A DNA stretch of 64,000 bases from Flavobacteriales bacterium (GCA_013205245.1 JABMNH010000038.1:35629-99628), one strand, 5' to 3'. Shown: positions 1 to 9,821, counted from the stretch's first letter. The notes: a model not told the origin generated them from the sequence alone. Made by a program: numbers and translations.

Positions 1-405
1 ACCTTTAACTTCGTTACCAAAAACAACAGCATACTTTTGGTCTTTTTCTACAATAAAATCTTGGAGCATCACACTATTTTCGGCTTGCTCAATCGAAGCT
101 ATTTTAACGCCATCGGCTTTAAGCCTATTGATTAAAGTCAGCATATCTTCTACATATTCCCATGCCACAGAGTCGGTAGCGCCCAAAGCAGTTTTATGAA
201 TGTCTTTATGTGGTGGCTGGGCCGTAATGCCGCACAAATACACTTTTTCAATAGCAAACGCATCGCAGGTTCTAAATACAGAACCGATATTATTCAAACT
301 GCGTATGTTGTCTAAAATGACAATAAGCGGTGTTTTATCTCCCGATTTAAAATCGGTTAAACTGATGCGATTTAACTCGCTATTTTTTAATTTTCGGTGC
401 TTCAT
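1..405 (-). CDS. TrmH/SpoU-family RNA 2'-O-methyltransferase, 5' part (runs off the window edge)
   Basis: The minus strand encodes 135 codons from an ATG at 405 to the window edge with no stop, so the C-terminal part is missing. The product matches SAM-dependent SPOUT RNA ribose methyltransferases. It has the early motif [14 protein letters not shown] (residues about 37-50) and the SpoU motif FGNEVKG right at the edge, which belongs to the knotted cofactor-binding fold. The N-terminus is short and basic, with no separate substrate-binding domain, as in the small TrmH-like proteins. It is transcribed divergently from mutS. Whether the substrate is tRNA or rRNA cannot be told from this fragment. 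Confidence 0.85.
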   Translation of the reverse strand, partial: MKHRKLKNSELNRISLTDFKSGDKTPLIVILDNIRSLNNIGSVFRTCDAFAIEKVYLCGITAQPPHKDIHKTALGATDSVAWEYVEDMLTLINRLKADGVKIASIEQAENSVMLQDFIVEKDQKYAVVFGNEVKG

Positions 406-422
406 TTTTTGACTTTAAATCC

Positions 423-430
423 TATCTTTG
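423..430 (+). promoter_or_regulatory. Probable -7 promoter element (TATCTTTG) for mutS
   Basis: TATCTTTG matches the Bacteroidota -7 consensus TAnnTTTG. No well-spaced -33 TTG is visible. Transcription would begin at about 435-438, which rules out a TTG codon at 432 as the mutS start. Confidence 0.5.
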
Positions 431-446
431 TTTGCCTCCTCAAAAA

Positions 447-3098
447 ATGTATTTTTGTAAGAGAAGAATCATTTCACAAAGAAACTCAAAAGTTTTGTCA
501 AAAGTAAAAAAAGTAACACCTTTAATGAAACAATACAATGCCATTAAGGTAAAATATCCTGATGCTTTGTTGTTATTTAGGGTAGGCGATTTTTACGAAA
601 CATTTGGTGAAGACGCCAAAAAAGCATCGGGTATTTTAGATATTGTATTAACCAAACGCGGTGCAGGCTCTGAAACCGAAACCGCCTTAGCGGGATTTCC
701 ACACCATTCTTTAAACACCTACTTACCTAAGCTGGTAAAAGCGGGTTTTCGCGTGGCTATCTGCGATCAGTTGGAAGATCCTAAAATGACGAAAACCATT
801 GTAAAACGTGGTGTAACCGAATTAGTTACCCCAGGCGTTTCTTTAAATGACGAAGTTTTACAAACCAAATCTAACAACTTTTTAGCGGCGGTTCATTTTG
901 GAAAAAAATATTTAGGGGTTTCCTTTTTAGATATCTCAACAGGCGAATTTTTAACCGCTCAAGGAAATGCCGATTATATAGACAAACTACTCCAGAATTT
1001 TAAGCCGAGTGAAATCCTTGTTCAAAAACAAAATAAGGTAAAATTTTCTGACCTTTTTGGCGCAAAAAATTACTGCTTTTATTTAGAAGATTGGGTCTTT
1101 CAAACCGATTTTGCCAACGAAATATTGCTCAAACATTTTAAAATCGCTTCCTTAAAAAGTTTTGGTGTTGACGAGCTCACCGAAGGCATAATTGCCGCTG
1201 GCAGTATCATGCATTATCTCACCGAAACGCAACACAATCGGCTTGACCACATCACTTCTTTAAAACGCATTGAAGAAGAAATTTATGTGGGCATGGATAA
1301 ATTTACCATCCGCAATTTAGAACTTTATTCAGGCACTTCTTCGGGCTCGGTCACGTTACTTAGCGTGATAGATAAAACCGCGTCACCCATGGGCGGACGG
1401 CTTTTAAAACGATGGCTGGCCTTGCCTCTTAAAGACGAATCACTTATAAAATCGCGGCACGATGTTGTAAAATACATCATAGATCATCCAAAGTTTTACG
1501 ATTTAATCAGCACACAAATAAAAGCGATTAGCGATATTGAACGTCTTATCTCAAAAGTAGCCACTTTAAAAATATCGCCACGCGAAATTGCAAATTTAAA
1601 GACATCATTAGAAGCCATTATTCCCATAAAAGAAGCCATTGCAAAAAGTGGGGCGCAAGCCTTAACGGGATTGAATCCTTACTTTAAAGATTGCAGTACA
1701 TTAATCGCCAAAATCAACACAAATCTTCATCCCGATGCACCCGTTTCTTTGCAAAAAGGACACGCTATTGCTGATGGTGTTTCAGAAGAATTGGATGAAT
1801 TAAGAGGTTTGGCCAAATCTGGGAAATCGTATCTTGATAAAATGTTGGCGCGCGAAATTGAGCGCACCCAAATTACCAGTTTGAAAATATCTTTTAACAA
1901 TGTATTTGGCTATTATATTGAAGTTAGAAATACCCATAAAGACAAAGTGCCAAACGATTGGATTCGCAAACAAACCCTTGTAAATGCCGAACGTTATATT
2001 ACCGAAGAACTCAAAGAATACGAGGTGAAAATTTTAGGCGCTCAAGATAAAATTGCCGATTTAGAACAAAAACTCTATTCAGATTTATTAGATTTTATCA
2101 GCAATTATTTAAAAGACGTACAGCTAAATGCACAAGGCATTGCACAAATAGATTGTTTACACAGTTTTGCAAATTGCGCTATAACTTATAATTATGTGAG
2201 ACCTGTTATTGATAATTCTACAGATTTAGAAATACGAAACGGCCGACATCCTGTTATTGAGCAACAATTACCAATTGACGCACCTTACATTCCCAACAAC
2301 CTGATTTTAAACCGAAATCAGCAGCAAATCATTATGATTACCGGACCAAACATGAGTGGTAAATCGGCTATTTTAAGACAAACTGCACTCATTGTTTTAT
2401 TGGCACAAATGGGCAGTTATGTCCCCGCTAAATTTGCTAAAATTGGTTTGGTTGATAAAATTTTTACCCGTGTTGGTGCCAGTGATAATATCTCTATGGG
2501 CGAATCGACTTTTATGGTTGAGATGAACGAAACGGCCAGTATTTTACACAATATTACCAATAAAAGTTTGGTGCTTCTCGATGAGATTGGGCGTGGCACG
2601 AGTACTTATGATGGTATTTCTATCGCTTGGGCTATTGCCGAATATCTGCATGAACATCCTGCCAAACCAAAGACGCTTTTTGCCACACATTATCACGAAT
2701 TGAATGATATGGCCGAGACTTTTGACCGCATCAAAAACTTTAATGTATCGGTTAAAGAGCTTTCAGACAAAGTGATATTTCTTAGAAAATTAGTGCCCGG
2801 CGGTAGCGAGCACAGTTTTGGAATTCATGTGGCAAAATTAGCGGGGATGCCGAGTTCTGTTATCCATAAAGCCAATAAAATTTTAAAACAACTCGAAAAA
2901 AGTCACATGTCTGAAGACGTTAAAGACAAGCTAAAAAATGTCCAACAAAACGATATGCAATTGAGTTTTATTAAATTGGATGATCCATTATTGGAAGACA
3001 TCAAAGACGAAATTTTATCAATTAATATTGATACCTTAACCCCTATTGAAGCTTTGATGAAACTCAATGAAATAAAACGCATGCTAACGAAGCGTTAA
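447..3098 (+). CDS. mutS: DNA mismatch repair protein MutS
   Basis: MutS binds mismatched DNA as a dimer and uses ATP to recruit MutL. The N-terminal mismatch-reading loop [11 protein letters not shown] is at about residues 47-57. The ABC-type ATPase has Walker A GPNMSGKS near residue 633, then STFMVEMNE and the Walker B/signature segment [14 protein letters not shown] near 710. Length is about 880 residues, normal for the family. The start is uncertain. ATG 447 is the first ATG, but flavobacterial MutS usually begins just before [11 protein letters not shown], which here would be a TTG at 495. A TTG at 432 sits at the promoter and is unlikely. No mutL or other repair gene is adjacent. Confidence 0.95.
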   Translation: MYFCKRRIISQRNSKVLSKVKKVTPLMKQYNAIKVKYPDALLLFRVGDFYETFGEDAKKASGILDIVLTKRGAGSETETALAGFPHHSLNTYLPKLVKAGFRVAICDQLEDPKMTKTIVKRGVTELVTPGVSLNDEVLQTKSNNFLAAVHFGKKYLGVSFLDISTGEFLTAQGNADYIDKLLQNFKPSEILVQKQNKVKFSDLFGAKNYCFYLEDWVFQTDFANEILLKHFKIASLKSFGVDELTEGIIAAGSIMHYLTETQHNRLDHITSLKRIEEEIYVGMDKFTIRNLELYSGTSSGSVTLLSVIDKTASPMGGRLLKRWLALPLKDESLIKSRHDVVKYIIDHPKFYDLISTQIKAISDIERLISKVATLKISPREIANLKTSLEAIIPIKEAIAKSGAQALTGLNPYFKDCSTLIAKINTNLHPDAPVSLQKGHAIADGVSEELDELRGLAKSGKSYLDKMLAREIERTQITSLKISFNNVFGYYIEVRNTHKDKVPNDWIRKQTLVNAERYITEELKEYEVKILGAQDKIADLEQKLYSDLLDFISNYLKDVQLNAQGIAQIDCLHSFANCAITYNYVRPVIDNSTDLEIRNGRHPVIEQQLPIDAPYIPNNLILNRNQQQIIMITGPNMSGKSAILRQTALIVLLAQMGSYVPAKFAKIGLVDKIFTRVGASDNISMGESTFMVEMNETASILHNITNKSLVLLDEIGRGTSTYDGISIAWAIAEYLHEHPAKPKTLFATHYHELNDMAETFDRIKNFNVSVKELSDKVIFLRKLVPGGSEHSFGIHVAKLAGMPSSVIHKANKILKQLEKSHMSEDVKDKLKNVQQNDMQLSFIKLDDPLLEDIKDEILSINIDTLTPIEALMKLNEIKRMLTKR

Positions 3099-3135
3099 AT
3101 TCGGTGTTTTGAAAATTTGTGATTTGTATTTTTAG

Positions 3136-3143
3136 TATCTTTG
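3136..3143 (+). promoter_or_regulatory. Probable -7 promoter element (TATCTTTG) for tatA-PAP2
   Basis: A perfect TAnnTTTG match lies 18 bp upstream of the tatA ATG at 3162. TTTG words at 3108-3111 and 3116-3119 are candidate -33 elements, but neither has ideal spacing. Confidence 0.5.
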
Positions 3144-3161
3144 TACTTTAAATTTAAAACG

Positions 3162-3434
3162 ATGTTTCTATTTATTAGCGGTCCCGAAATATTTATCGTC
3201 CTACTTATTGTGGTGATGCTTTTTGGTGCTGATAAAATTCCCGAAATGGCCAAAGGTCTAGGTAAGGGAATGCGTCAATTAAAAGATGCTACCAACGACA
3301 TTAAACGCGAAATTACCGAAAGTGCCGACAAACAAGGTATTGATGCCGATTTTACTAGTGATATTACTAAAGAAATCAACAAAGTTAAAGACGATATTGA
3401 CGATATTACCGGCCCAATAAAACGCTCTTTTTAA
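3162..3434 (+). CDS. tatA: Sec-independent protein translocase subunit TatA/TatE family
   Basis: TatA oligomerises in the inner membrane to form the export pore of the twin-arginine pathway for folded proteins. The protein has one N-terminal membrane helix (about residues 4-20), the hinge FGADKIPEMAKGLGKGMRQ, then an amphipathic helix and a charged, acidic C-terminal tail. This is the classic TatA order. Length is 90 residues, normal for the family. ATG 3162 is chosen because a more upstream TTG overlaps the -7 promoter element. The stop codon abuts the ATG of the next gene, so the two are probably co-transcribed. No tatC is in this window. Confidence 0.92.
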   Translation: MFLFISGPEIFIVLLIVVMLFGADKIPEMAKGLGKGMRQLKDATNDIKREITESADKQGIDADFTSDITKEINKVKDDIDDITGPIKRSF

Positions 3435-4007
3435 ATGTCTTTTTTAGATAAAATAATAGCCTTAGACAAGTCTGTTCTTATTTATTTAAACAATCTAGGT
3501 TCTCCGAACTGGGATGGTTTTTGGTTAAGCATTACACATCAATTTAATTGGATACCTCTTTTTATCTTAATGCTTTTTTTGATTTTTAAAGTTTATGGTT
3601 TAAAAAAAGGGCTTATTATTTTACTTATTGCAGCTGTTTTGGTAACTTTTACCGATCAATTTGTAAATCTTATAAAACATACTTTTGAGCGCTTACGCCC
3701 CAATAACGACCCATCCGTAAAGGGATTAATTCGCCTCGTATACCAACCGCGTAGTTTTAGTTTTGTGTCTGGTCACGCCACAAACTCTATGGCAAATACA
3801 GTGTTTATTTATTTGCTTCTTAAAAAACATTTTAAATATGCTTGGTTGTTTTTTATATGGCCATTGGTTTTTGCCTATAGCCGTGTTTATTTAGGTGTGC
3901 ATTATCCCGTTGATATTTTAACAGGCGCGCTTTTAGGAATGGCACTCGGTTTTGGGTTTTATAAAATCAGTCTTTTAGTTTTGGGAAAATTAAAACCCTC
4001 TAATTAG
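3435..4007 (+). CDS. PAP2-family membrane phosphatase
   Basis: This is an integral-membrane acid phosphatase of the PAP2 superfamily, which dephosphorylates lipid phosphates such as undecaprenyl diphosphate or phosphatidic acid. The three signature motifs are visible: the K-x6-RP type segment KHTFERLRPNN (about residues 75-85), SGHA (about 112-115), and SRVYLGVHYPVDI near 148-160. About five hydrophobic helices surround them. The ATG directly follows the TAA of tatA, so translation is likely coupled. The exact substrate is not determined by sequence. Recycling of the undecaprenyl carrier is the likely role by family. Confidence 0.88.
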   Translation: MSFLDKIIALDKSVLIYLNNLGSPNWDGFWLSITHQFNWIPLFILMLFLIFKVYGLKKGLIILLIAAVLVTFTDQFVNLIKHTFERLRPNNDPSVKGLIRLVYQPRSFSFVSGHATNSMANTVFIYLLLKKHFKYAWLFFIWPLVFAYSRVYLGVHYPVDILTGALLGMALGFGFYKISLLVLGKLKPSN

Positions 4008-4016
4008 GATTTTCAA

Positions 4017-4658
4017 CTATTTAACCCGCGTTAAAGTAAGACCATCTCTTACAGGCAAAAGCACACTTTCAACACGAGAATCTTCGTTTACCAATTTATT
4101 ATAGACTTGCAAAGCTTGTGTGTCTACATCTTTAACATCGGCTTTTTGTAAGACTTTGCCACTCCACAAAACATTATCCGATAATATGAGTCCGCCGCTA
4201 TTCATTTTAGGAACAATGGCCTTAAAATAATTGGGGTAGTTTGCTTTATCGGCATCGATAAAAACCAAATCGAATTTTAAATTTAACTTAGATATGATAT
4301 CTAAAGCATCACCTATATGAGTTTTTATCTGATTTTTATAATCCGATTTGTCGAAATATTTTTGTTGAATTGATGCCAATTCTTCGTTATGATCTATGGT
4401 GTGTAAAATGCCATCGGGCGCAAGGCCTTCTGCCAAACACAAAGCCGAATAACCCGTATAAGTGCCAATTTCTAAGATTGTTTTGGGATTAATTAGTTTA
4501 GAAAGCATCGCTAATAAACGTCCTTGATAAGGGCCGCTCAACATCCGTGGATTCATGACTTTTTGCCAAGTTTCTCTGTTTAAATCCTGCAAAAGTTTTG
4601 GTTCGTCTTGTGAATGTTGTGCAATATAATTTTGAAGTGGCTCTGAAATAAAATCCAT
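4017..4658 (-). CDS. Class I SAM-dependent O-methyltransferase
   Basis: This 213-residue protein matches the O-methyltransferase family 3 (caffeoyl-CoA/catechol OMT-like). The glycine-rich SAM loop is LEIGTYTGYSALCLAEGL at about residues 62-79. The metal/SAM motif FDLVFIDADKANYPNYF is near residue 130, and LSDNVLWSGKV follows. In bacteria these soluble, metal-dependent enzymes methylate diverse hydroxyl groups, and the physiological substrate is usually unknown. The gene converges on the PAP2 gene with only 9 bp between stops. It lies downstream of the sigma-factor pair on the same strand, possibly by readthrough. Confidence 0.88.
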   Translation of the reverse strand: MDFISEPLQNYIAQHSQDEPKLLQDLNRETWQKVMNPRMLSGPYQGRLLAMLSKLINPKTILEIGTYTGYSALCLAEGLAPDGILHTIDHNEELASIQQKYFDKSDYKNQIKTHIGDALDIISKLNLKFDLVFIDADKANYPNYFKAIVPKMNSGGLILSDNVLWSGKVLQKADVKDVDTQALQVYNKLVNEDSRVESVLLPVRDGLTLTRVK

Positions 4659-4726
4659 AAAGTAATTTTTAACAAAAATAAAAAACGAAGCTTTAATAGC
4701 TCCGTTTAATTTGATATTTATGTTTT

Positions 4727-4984
4727 CTAATTCATTTTCTTTTCTAATTGTGCCTTTAAAGCTTCTTTATCTTCATCGGGTAAATGATGTTGAGAATGAT
4801 TTAGCAAATGTGTGTTAAAAACTTTAGACATTAGTTTGTTTTGCTCAGAATACAAACCACATTTTTTGCATAAAAATAAATGCATCCGCAATTTAATTCT
4901 TTCCCATAATGTTGCTTCACAATATTGTGATTTATCACATATAGTGGTAGCTTCATCACAATTTATCATTACTTTTTTACTCAT
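4727..4984 (-). CDS. Small zinc-binding anti-sigma-like protein (ZAS motif)
   Basis: This 85-residue protein is encoded 6 bp after the ECF sigma gene. It carries HLFLCKKC (H-x3-C-x2-C, about residues 35-42), which matches the zinc-binding anti-sigma (ZAS) signature, with further cysteines at about residues 9, 16 and 22. No membrane segment is present, so it would be a soluble zf-HC2-type protein. By position and motif it probably binds or modulates the neighbouring sigma factor, perhaps in response to redox or metal. That is inference from family and context, since the sequence is too short for firm assignment. Confidence 0.65.
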   Translation of the reverse strand: MSKKVMINCDEATTICDKSQYCEATLWERIKLRMHLFLCKKCGLYSEQNKLMSKVFNTHLLNHSQHHLPDEDKEALKAQLEKKMN

Positions 4985-4990
4985 TTTATG

Positions 4991-5560
4991 TTACTTTTTA
5001 AACCATCCAACTTCCATACATTTTCTAAGCTGTAACCTAGCGCGATGTATGATAACCCATAGGTTAGACGCCGAAATGTCTAGTTCATTACAAATGTCGT
5101 CTGTATCAATATTCTGAATGGTTTTCATTTTAAAAACCATGCGGTGTTTTTCTGGCAGTGCTGATATACAATTGTTTAGAGCATCGCCCAATTCTTTAGT
5201 TTCTATATCAGATGCGGCTTCATTATCCCATGTTTGCGGCACACATTCCTCGAGCCAACTTCCTTTTTTATCGCCATCTTCATAAAAATTAACCCTTACC
5301 TCGGCGCGGCCTTTTTTAGAGTTCGCTTTGCGGTATTGGTCAATTATTTTACGTTTCAAAATAGATACCAACCAGGTCCGTTCTGAAGCATCGCCACGAT
5401 AATTTTTCATCGCTTTTAAAGCTGAGAAAAAAGTCTCTTGAACAATATCTTTAGCCAATTCTTTATCATCAATTCTTGAAATGGTATAATTAAAAAGATA
5501 ATCGGCATACAAGACAATCCATTTATTTGGATCTAAGACATTTTTTTCTTGGTTGGGCAT
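4991..5560 (-). CDS. ECF-family RNA polymerase sigma factor
   Basis: This is a 189-residue sigma-70 family protein with only regions 2 and 4. Region 2 includes KELAKDIVQETFFSALKAM and ASERTWLVSILKRKIIDQYRK (about residues 35-80), for -10 recognition. Region 4 includes LPEKHRMVFKMKTIQ and the helix-turn-helix around ISASNLWVIIHRARLQLRKC (about 130-180). It directs RNA polymerase to a stress or extracytoplasmic regulon. It is followed at once by a small ZAS-motif protein, a typical sigma/anti-sigma arrangement. ATG 5560 is used. The long upstream spacer (284 bp) is shared with divergent sdhC. Confidence 0.92.
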   Translation of the reverse strand: MPNQEKNVLDPNKWIVLYADYLFNYTISRIDDKELAKDIVQETFFSALKAMKNYRGDASERTWLVSILKRKIIDQYRKANSKKGRAEVRVNFYEDGDKKGSWLEECVPQTWDNEAASDIETKELGDALNNCISALPEKHRMVFKMKTIQNIDTDDICNELDISASNLWVIIHRARLQLRKCMEVGWFKK

Positions 5561-5790
5561 AAAATCTAATAACTTTTAGGGATTAAAGATATGTTTTTAT
5601 TACATAAAAAAACGAAACCTATTAAGTTTTTCGATTTTTTACTCAATGTTGTTTGTTTAGATAATTAAGTTTTTTATTTAAATCAATATCTAATAAACAC
5701 TAGCAGAAATAACTAGCAAAATCGCAACTTAAAACCATTCTAAATAAACAAATTATATGCTTATAAAACGGAATAATTGTAGAATAACTT

Positions 5791-5798
5791 TATCTTTG
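5791..5798 (+). promoter_or_regulatory. Probable -7 promoter element (TATCTTTG) of the sdh operon
   Basis: TATCTTTG is a perfect TAnnTTTG match 47 bp before the sdhC ATG. A convincing -33 TTG is not seen at the usual 17-21 bp. The rest of the 284-bp spacer (5561-5844) is AT-rich and shows no gene or strong hairpin. Confidence 0.5.
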
Positions 5799-5844
5799 TT
5801 AATCATAAAAATTTATTTTAAATTTAATTATTAAACTAGTTATA

Positions 5845-6504
5845 ATGAGCGGATTATTATCTTCATCGATAGCAAGAAAAGTAGCTATGGCACTGTCTGC
5901 ACTCTTTCTTGTTTTTTTTCTAATTATTCATCTAGCAGTTAATATTACTTCGTTATTTAGTGAAAGTGTATTTAATGAACTATCTCATTTTATGGGAACC
6001 AATCCATTAATACAATTTGCATTGCAACCAGTACTAATTTTTGGTGTGGTTTTTCACTTTGTTATGGGATTTGTATTAGAGCTTAAGAATAAAAGTGCCA
6101 GAACTATAAAATATGTTAATTACAATGGCGCTGCAAATGCTTCTTGGATGTCAAGAAATATGATTTACAGCGGTCTTGCTATTTTAGCATTTATTGCCAT
6201 CCATTTTTTGGATTTTTGGATTCCAGAATTAAAGTACAAGTATGTTGAATTTTTACCGTCAGACCCAAATCGGTATTTTCATGAATTACATGAAAAATTT
6301 GCAAACCCATTAAGAGTCGGTGCTTATGTTACCGCTTTTGTTTTTTTGGCTTTACATTTATTACACGGGTTTCAATCAGCATTCCAATCAATGGGATTCA
6401 ATAATAAGTACACAAAAACTGTGAAAATTATTGGGCATCTTTATGCTGTTATTATTCCTTTAGGATTTATAATCATAGCTCTTTTTCACTATTTTAACCA
6501 TTAA
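5845..6504 (+). CDS. sdhC: Succinate dehydrogenase cytochrome b subunit
   Basis: This is the membrane anchor of complex II. It holds heme b and passes electrons between SdhB and menaquinone. The 219-residue protein has about five hydrophobic helices with conserved-looking histidines within or near them (HLAVNI near residue 29, FHFVMGF near 70, HFLDFW near 125, LHLLHG near 174, LFHYFNH at the end). This is the single-subunit, di-heme type anchor found in Bacteroidota and Bacillus, so no separate sdhD is expected. It begins the operon sdhC-sdhA-(insert)-sdhB, 12 bp before sdhA. Confidence 0.93.
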   Translation: MSGLLSSSIARKVAMALSALFLVFFLIIHLAVNITSLFSESVFNELSHFMGTNPLIQFALQPVLIFGVVFHFVMGFVLELKNKSARTIKYVNYNGAANASWMSRNMIYSGLAILAFIAIHFLDFWIPELKYKYVEFLPSDPNRYFHELHEKFANPLRVGAYVTAFVFLALHLLHGFQSAFQSMGFNNKYTKTVKIIGHLYAVIIPLGFIIIALFHYFNH

Positions 6505-6516
6505 TCTTACCATACA

Positions 6517-8520
6517 ATGACGACTTTAAATTCAAGAGTACCAGAAGGTCCAATAAAAGATAAATGGACAACTTATAAAGATAAAATTGATTTGGTAAAT
6601 CCCGCCAACAAACGTAATATAGATATTATTGTTGTGGGTACAGGTCTAGCTGGCGGTTCTGCCGCAGCTACTTTGGCCGAGTTAGGTTATAACGTAAAAG
6701 CTTTTGCTTATCAAGATTCCCCTCGTCGTGCGCATTCTATAGCCGCTCAAGGTGGCATCAATGCTTCTAAAAACTATATGGGCGATGGCGATTCAAATTA
6801 CCGCTTATTTTACGATACTGTAAAAGGTGGCGATTACCGTTCGCGCGAAGCAAACGTACACCGTTTGGCTGAAGTTTCTGGAAATATCATTGACCAATGT
6901 GTGGCACAAGGTGTGCCGTTTGCACGTGATTATGGTGGCTTATTAGACAACCGTTCTTTTGGTGGTGTTTTGGTATCGCGTACTTTTTATGCCAAAGGGC
7001 AAACTGGTCAACAATTATTGTTAGGGGCATATTCTGCTATGAACCGTCAGATTGCACGTGGTAAAATAGAAATGTTTAACCGTCACGAAATGTTAGATGT
7101 TGTAAAAGTAGATGGCAAAGCACGTGGTATTATTGCACGTGATTTGGTAACCGGAAAACTTGAACGTCATTCTGCACATGCGGTAGTTATCGCAACTGGT
7201 GGTTACGGAAATGTTTATTATTTATCTACCAACGCTATGGGTTCTAATGCCACAGCAGCTTGGAAAATTCATAAAAAAGGAGCTTATTTTGCCAACCCTT
7301 GTTACACACAAATTCACCCAACATGTATTCCGCGTTCTGGTGATTATCAGTCAAAATTAACCTTGATGTCAGAATCATTACGCAATGATGGACGTATTTG
7401 GGTACCTGCAAAAATTGAGGATGCTAAAGCCATCCAACAAGGAAAATTAAAACCAAATGATATAGCCGAAGAAAACCGCGATTATTATTTAGAAAGACGT
7501 TATCCTGCTTTTGGTAATTTAGTGCCAAGAGATGTGGCATCAAGAGCTGCTAAAGAACGTTGTGATGCTGGTTATGGTGTGAATGCAACAGGTGAAGCTG
7601 TTTATTTAGATTTCGCGGCAGCATTTGAACGTTACGGAAAAGAACAGGCCAAAATTCATGGCATTTCTAATCCTTCTAAGGAAAAAATTATAGAGCTCGG
7701 TCAAGCAATTATCGAAAGTAAATACGGGAACTTATTCCAAATGTACGAGAAGATTATTGATGAAAATCCGTACAAAACACCCATGATGATTTATCCTGCA
7801 ACCCATTATACCATGGGAGGCGTTTGGGTAGATTATAATTTAATGACAACTGTTCCTGGATTGTATTGTATTGGCGAAGCAAACTTCTCTGATCATGGTG
7901 CAAACAGACTTGGCGCCTCTGCTTTAATGCAAGGTTTAGCCGATGGATATTTTGTGTTGCCTTATACTATTGGCGATTACTTATCGGATGATATCCGTAC
8001 AGGAGCCATCTCAACCAATTCTCCAGAATTCGACGAAGTTGAAAAATCAGTTCAAGAACAATTAGAATTCTTTATCAACAATAAAGGCACTCATTCTGTA
8101 GATTATTTCCACAAAAAATTGGGAAAAGTAATGTGGGATAAAGTAGGTATGGCGCGAAACGAAAAACAGCTAAAAGAAGCTATTAAAGAAATTCAAGGCA
8201 TCCGTGAAGACTTTTGGAAAAATGTAAAAGTGCCAGGCGACTTAAACGAGTTAAATGCTGAGTTAGAAAAAGCAGGTCGTGTTGCAGATTTCTTAGAGTT
8301 GGGCGAGTTGTTTGCAAAAGATGCCTTAAATCGTGAGGAATCTTGTGGTGGTCATTTCAGAGATGAACATGTAACAGAAGATGGCGAAGCTAAAAGAGAT
8401 GATAAAAACTTTGCCTATGTTGCTGCTTGGGAATACACAGGAAAACCTAGCGAAGCTATTTTACATAAAGAAGAATTAGAATTTAAAGATATTGAGTTAA
8501 AAACTCGTTCATATAAATAA
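6517..8520 (+). CDS. sdhA: Succinate dehydrogenase/fumarate reductase flavoprotein subunit
   Basis: This catalytic subunit oxidises succinate to fumarate (TCA cycle) using covalently bound FAD. The dinucleotide-binding loop [19 protein letters not shown] is at about residues 39-57. The histidyl-FAD segment [11 protein letters not shown] follows, with the likely flavinylated His at residue 73. Substrate-site segments such as [13 protein letters not shown] and [12 protein letters not shown] are also present. Length is 667 residues, typical of the Bacteroidota form. It is followed not directly by sdhB but by a 431-bp insert carrying a four-helix-bundle gene. Confidence 0.97.
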   Translation: MTTLNSRVPEGPIKDKWTTYKDKIDLVNPANKRNIDIIVVGTGLAGGSAAATLAELGYNVKAFAYQDSPRRAHSIAAQGGINASKNYMGDGDSNYRLFYDTVKGGDYRSREANVHRLAEVSGNIIDQCVAQGVPFARDYGGLLDNRSFGGVLVSRTFYAKGQTGQQLLLGAYSAMNRQIARGKIEMFNRHEMLDVVKVDGKARGIIARDLVTGKLERHSAHAVVIATGGYGNVYYLSTNAMGSNATAAWKIHKKGAYFANPCYTQIHPTCIPRSGDYQSKLTLMSESLRNDGRIWVPAKIEDAKAIQQGKLKPNDIAEENRDYYLERRYPAFGNLVPRDVASRAAKERCDAGYGVNATGEAVYLDFAAAFERYGKEQAKIHGISNPSKEKIIELGQAIIESKYGNLFQMYEKIIDENPYKTPMMIYPATHYTMGGVWVDYNLMTTVPGLYCIGEANFSDHGANRLGASALMQGLADGYFVLPYTIGDYLSDDIRTGAISTNSPEFDEVEKSVQEQLEFFINNKGTHSVDYFHKKLGKVMWDKVGMARNEKQLKEAIKEIQGIREDFWKNVKVPGDLNELNAELEKAGRVADFLELGELFAKDALNREESCGGHFRDEHVTEDGEAKRDDKNFAYVAAWEYTGKPSEAILHKEELEFKDIELKTRSYK

Positions 8521-8521
8521 T

Positions 8522-8545
8522 AAGCGAAGAGGTCAAAGCGAAGAG
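8522..8545 (+). repeat. Upstream boundary repeat of four-helix-bundle insert 1 (AAGCGAAGAG twice)
   Basis: AAGCGAAGAG occurs at 8522-8531 and again at 8536-8545, between the sdhA stop and the insert's ATG. A related word in inverted orientation lies after the insert at 8914-8930. The repeat belongs to neither flanking gene. Confidence 0.7.
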
Positions 8546-8547
8546 AA

Positions 8548-8910
8548 ATGAGTGTTTTAAAATCATATAAAGAATTGATTGTTTGGCAAAAATCAATGTC
8601 TTTGGTTAAAAATATTTATACGCTTACCGCTTCTTTTCCAGAAAATGAAAAATTTGGACTAACAAGTCAAATGAGAAGAGCGGCAGTTTCAATCCCTTCT
8701 AATATTGCAGAAGGTTGGGGCCGTTTGTCTAGAAAAAATTATATACAGTTTTTAAGAATCTCAAGAGGCTCTTTATTTGAATTAGAAACACAATTATTAA
8801 TAGTAAAAGAATTAAAATATACTAATGATAGCGAAGAAATAGAAAATTTAATTATTGAGATTAGCAAAATGCTGAATTCATTAATAAAAAAATTGGAAGA
8901 AAAGAATTAA
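8548..8910 (+). CDS. Four helix bundle protein (23S rRNA-intervening-sequence family)
   Basis: This 120-residue protein has the family hallmarks: an opening [20 protein letters not shown], then [19 protein letters not shown] (about residues 40-58), followed by two long helices. Relatives were first seen inside 23S rRNA intervening sequences and as accessory proteins of diversity-generating retroelements (Avd). Stand-alone copies are common in Bacteroidota and their function is unknown. It is a small basic four-helix protein that probably oligomerises and may bind nucleic acid. Here it sits between sdhA and sdhB, has nothing evident to do with respiration, and is bounded by inverted short repeats that suggest insertion as a cassette. 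Confidence 0.9.
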   Translation: MSVLKSYKELIVWQKSMSLVKNIYTLTASFPENEKFGLTSQMRRAAVSIPSNIAEGWGRLSRKNYIQFLRISRGSLFELETQLLIVKELKYTNDSEEIENLIIEISKMLNSLIKKLEEKN

Positions 8911-8913
8911 AAT

Positions 8914-8930
8914 CTTTTCGCTTTTCGCTC
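8914..8930 (-). repeat. Downstream boundary repeat of four-helix-bundle insert 1
   Basis: CTTTTCGCTTTTCGCTC begins 4 bp after the insert's stop. Its reverse complement contains AGCGAAAAG and a second AGCGAAAAG overlapping by one base, closely matching the AGCGAAGAG words upstream of the gene. The insert is therefore framed by imperfect inverted repeats. Confidence 0.7.
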
Positions 8931-8951
8931 ATTACTAAAACCTTAAATATT

Positions 8952-9692
8952 ATGAATTTAACGTTAAAAATTTGGAGACAAAAAGGGCCAGAAGATAAAG
9001 GTGGTATGGTCACATATAAAGTAACTGATATTTCTGAACACATGTCCTTTTTAGAAATGATGGATGTGTTAAACGAAAGTTTGGTTGCAAAAGACGAAGA
9101 GCCTGTCGCTTTTGATCACGATTGTCGCGAAGGTATTTGTGGCATGTGCTCATTACATATTAATGGTGAATCGCACGGACCAGATAAAGGTATTACTACC
9201 TGCCAATTACACATGCGTATGTTTAAAGATGGCGAAACGATTACCATTGAACCTTGGCGTGCTAATGCATTTCCTGTAATTAAAGATTTGATAGTAGATC
9301 GTATGGCTTTTGAGCGTATCCAACAAGCGGGTGGGTTTATTTCTGTAAATACATCGGGAAACACACAAGATGCCAATGCCATTCCTATTTCTAAACATAG
9401 TGCCGATTTATCTATGGATGCGGCTTCTTGTATTGGATGTGGCGCCTGTGTAGCCACTTGTAAAAACTCGAGTGCCATGTTATTTGTAGCAGCCAAAGTA
9501 TCGCAATTTGCATTACTCCCACAAGGAAAAATTGAAGCAGCAGACCGTGTAAAAAATATGGTGACTCAAATGGATTTAGAAGGTTTTGGTAACTGTACCA
9601 ATACAGGTGCTTGCGAAGTGGAATGTCCTAAAGGGATTTCTATTGAAAATATTGCGCGAATGAATCGTGAATATTTAAGAGCAACGCTATAA
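8952..9692 (+). CDS. sdhB: Succinate dehydrogenase iron-sulfur subunit
   Basis: SdhB relays electrons from FAD in SdhA to quinone through three iron-sulfur centres. The [2Fe-2S] ligands are in [17 protein letters not shown] plus a later TTC (about residues 57-86). The [4Fe-4S] set is [12 protein letters not shown] near residue 160. The third cluster segment, [14 protein letters not shown], is near 215. Length is 246 residues, as expected for the Bacteroidota type. It is separated from sdhA by the four-helix-bundle insert but stays on the same strand. A strong hairpin follows at 9717. Confidence 0.96.
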   Translation: MNLTLKIWRQKGPEDKGGMVTYKVTDISEHMSFLEMMDVLNESLVAKDEEPVAFDHDCREGICGMCSLHINGESHGPDKGITTCQLHMRMFKDGETITIEPWRANAFPVIKDLIVDRMAFERIQQAGGFISVNTSGNTQDANAIPISKHSADLSMDAASCIGCGACVATCKNSSAMLFVAAKVSQFALLPQGKIEAADRVKNMVTQMDLEGFGNCTNTGACEVECPKGISIENIARMNREYLRATL

Positions 9693-9716
9693 GCTTGTAA
9701 ATAAATTATAAAAATT

Positions 9717-9752
9717 AATCCCAAAATTACAAGAAAGTAATTTTGGGATTTT
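9717..9752 (+). terminator. Rho-independent-type terminator of the sdh operon
   Basis: AATCCCAAAATTAC (9717-9730) pairs perfectly with GTAATTTTGGGATT (9737-9750) across a six-base loop AAGAAA. The 14-bp stem starts 24 bp after the sdhB stop. It is followed by TTC rather than a long T-run. Confidence 0.75.
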
Positions 9753-9793
9753 CATTTGAGATCCATATATTATCTTTTTTTAATAATTAATTA

Positions 9794-9821
9794 TTGTTAT
9801 TCGATAATTTTTATATATTTG
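9794..9821 (+). promoter_or_regulatory. Promoter of the DUF2975/HTH pair (TTG-N17-TATATTTG)
   Basis: TTG at 9794-9796 and TATATTTG at 9814-9821 are separated by 17 bp. Both elements and the spacing fit the Bacteroidota consensus. The downstream ATG is at 9841, giving a short leader. Confidence 0.65.

Noticed and set aside
5591..5668. A 25-codon ATG frame in the sdhC upstream spacer
   Set aside because: It is too short, has no hydrophobic or conserved pattern, and lies upstream of the sdh -7 element without its own promoter.
9116..9496. A 126-codon minus-strand frame inside sdhB
   Set aside because: It is a mirror of the sdhB coding strand with no recognisable domain; sdhB is certain.
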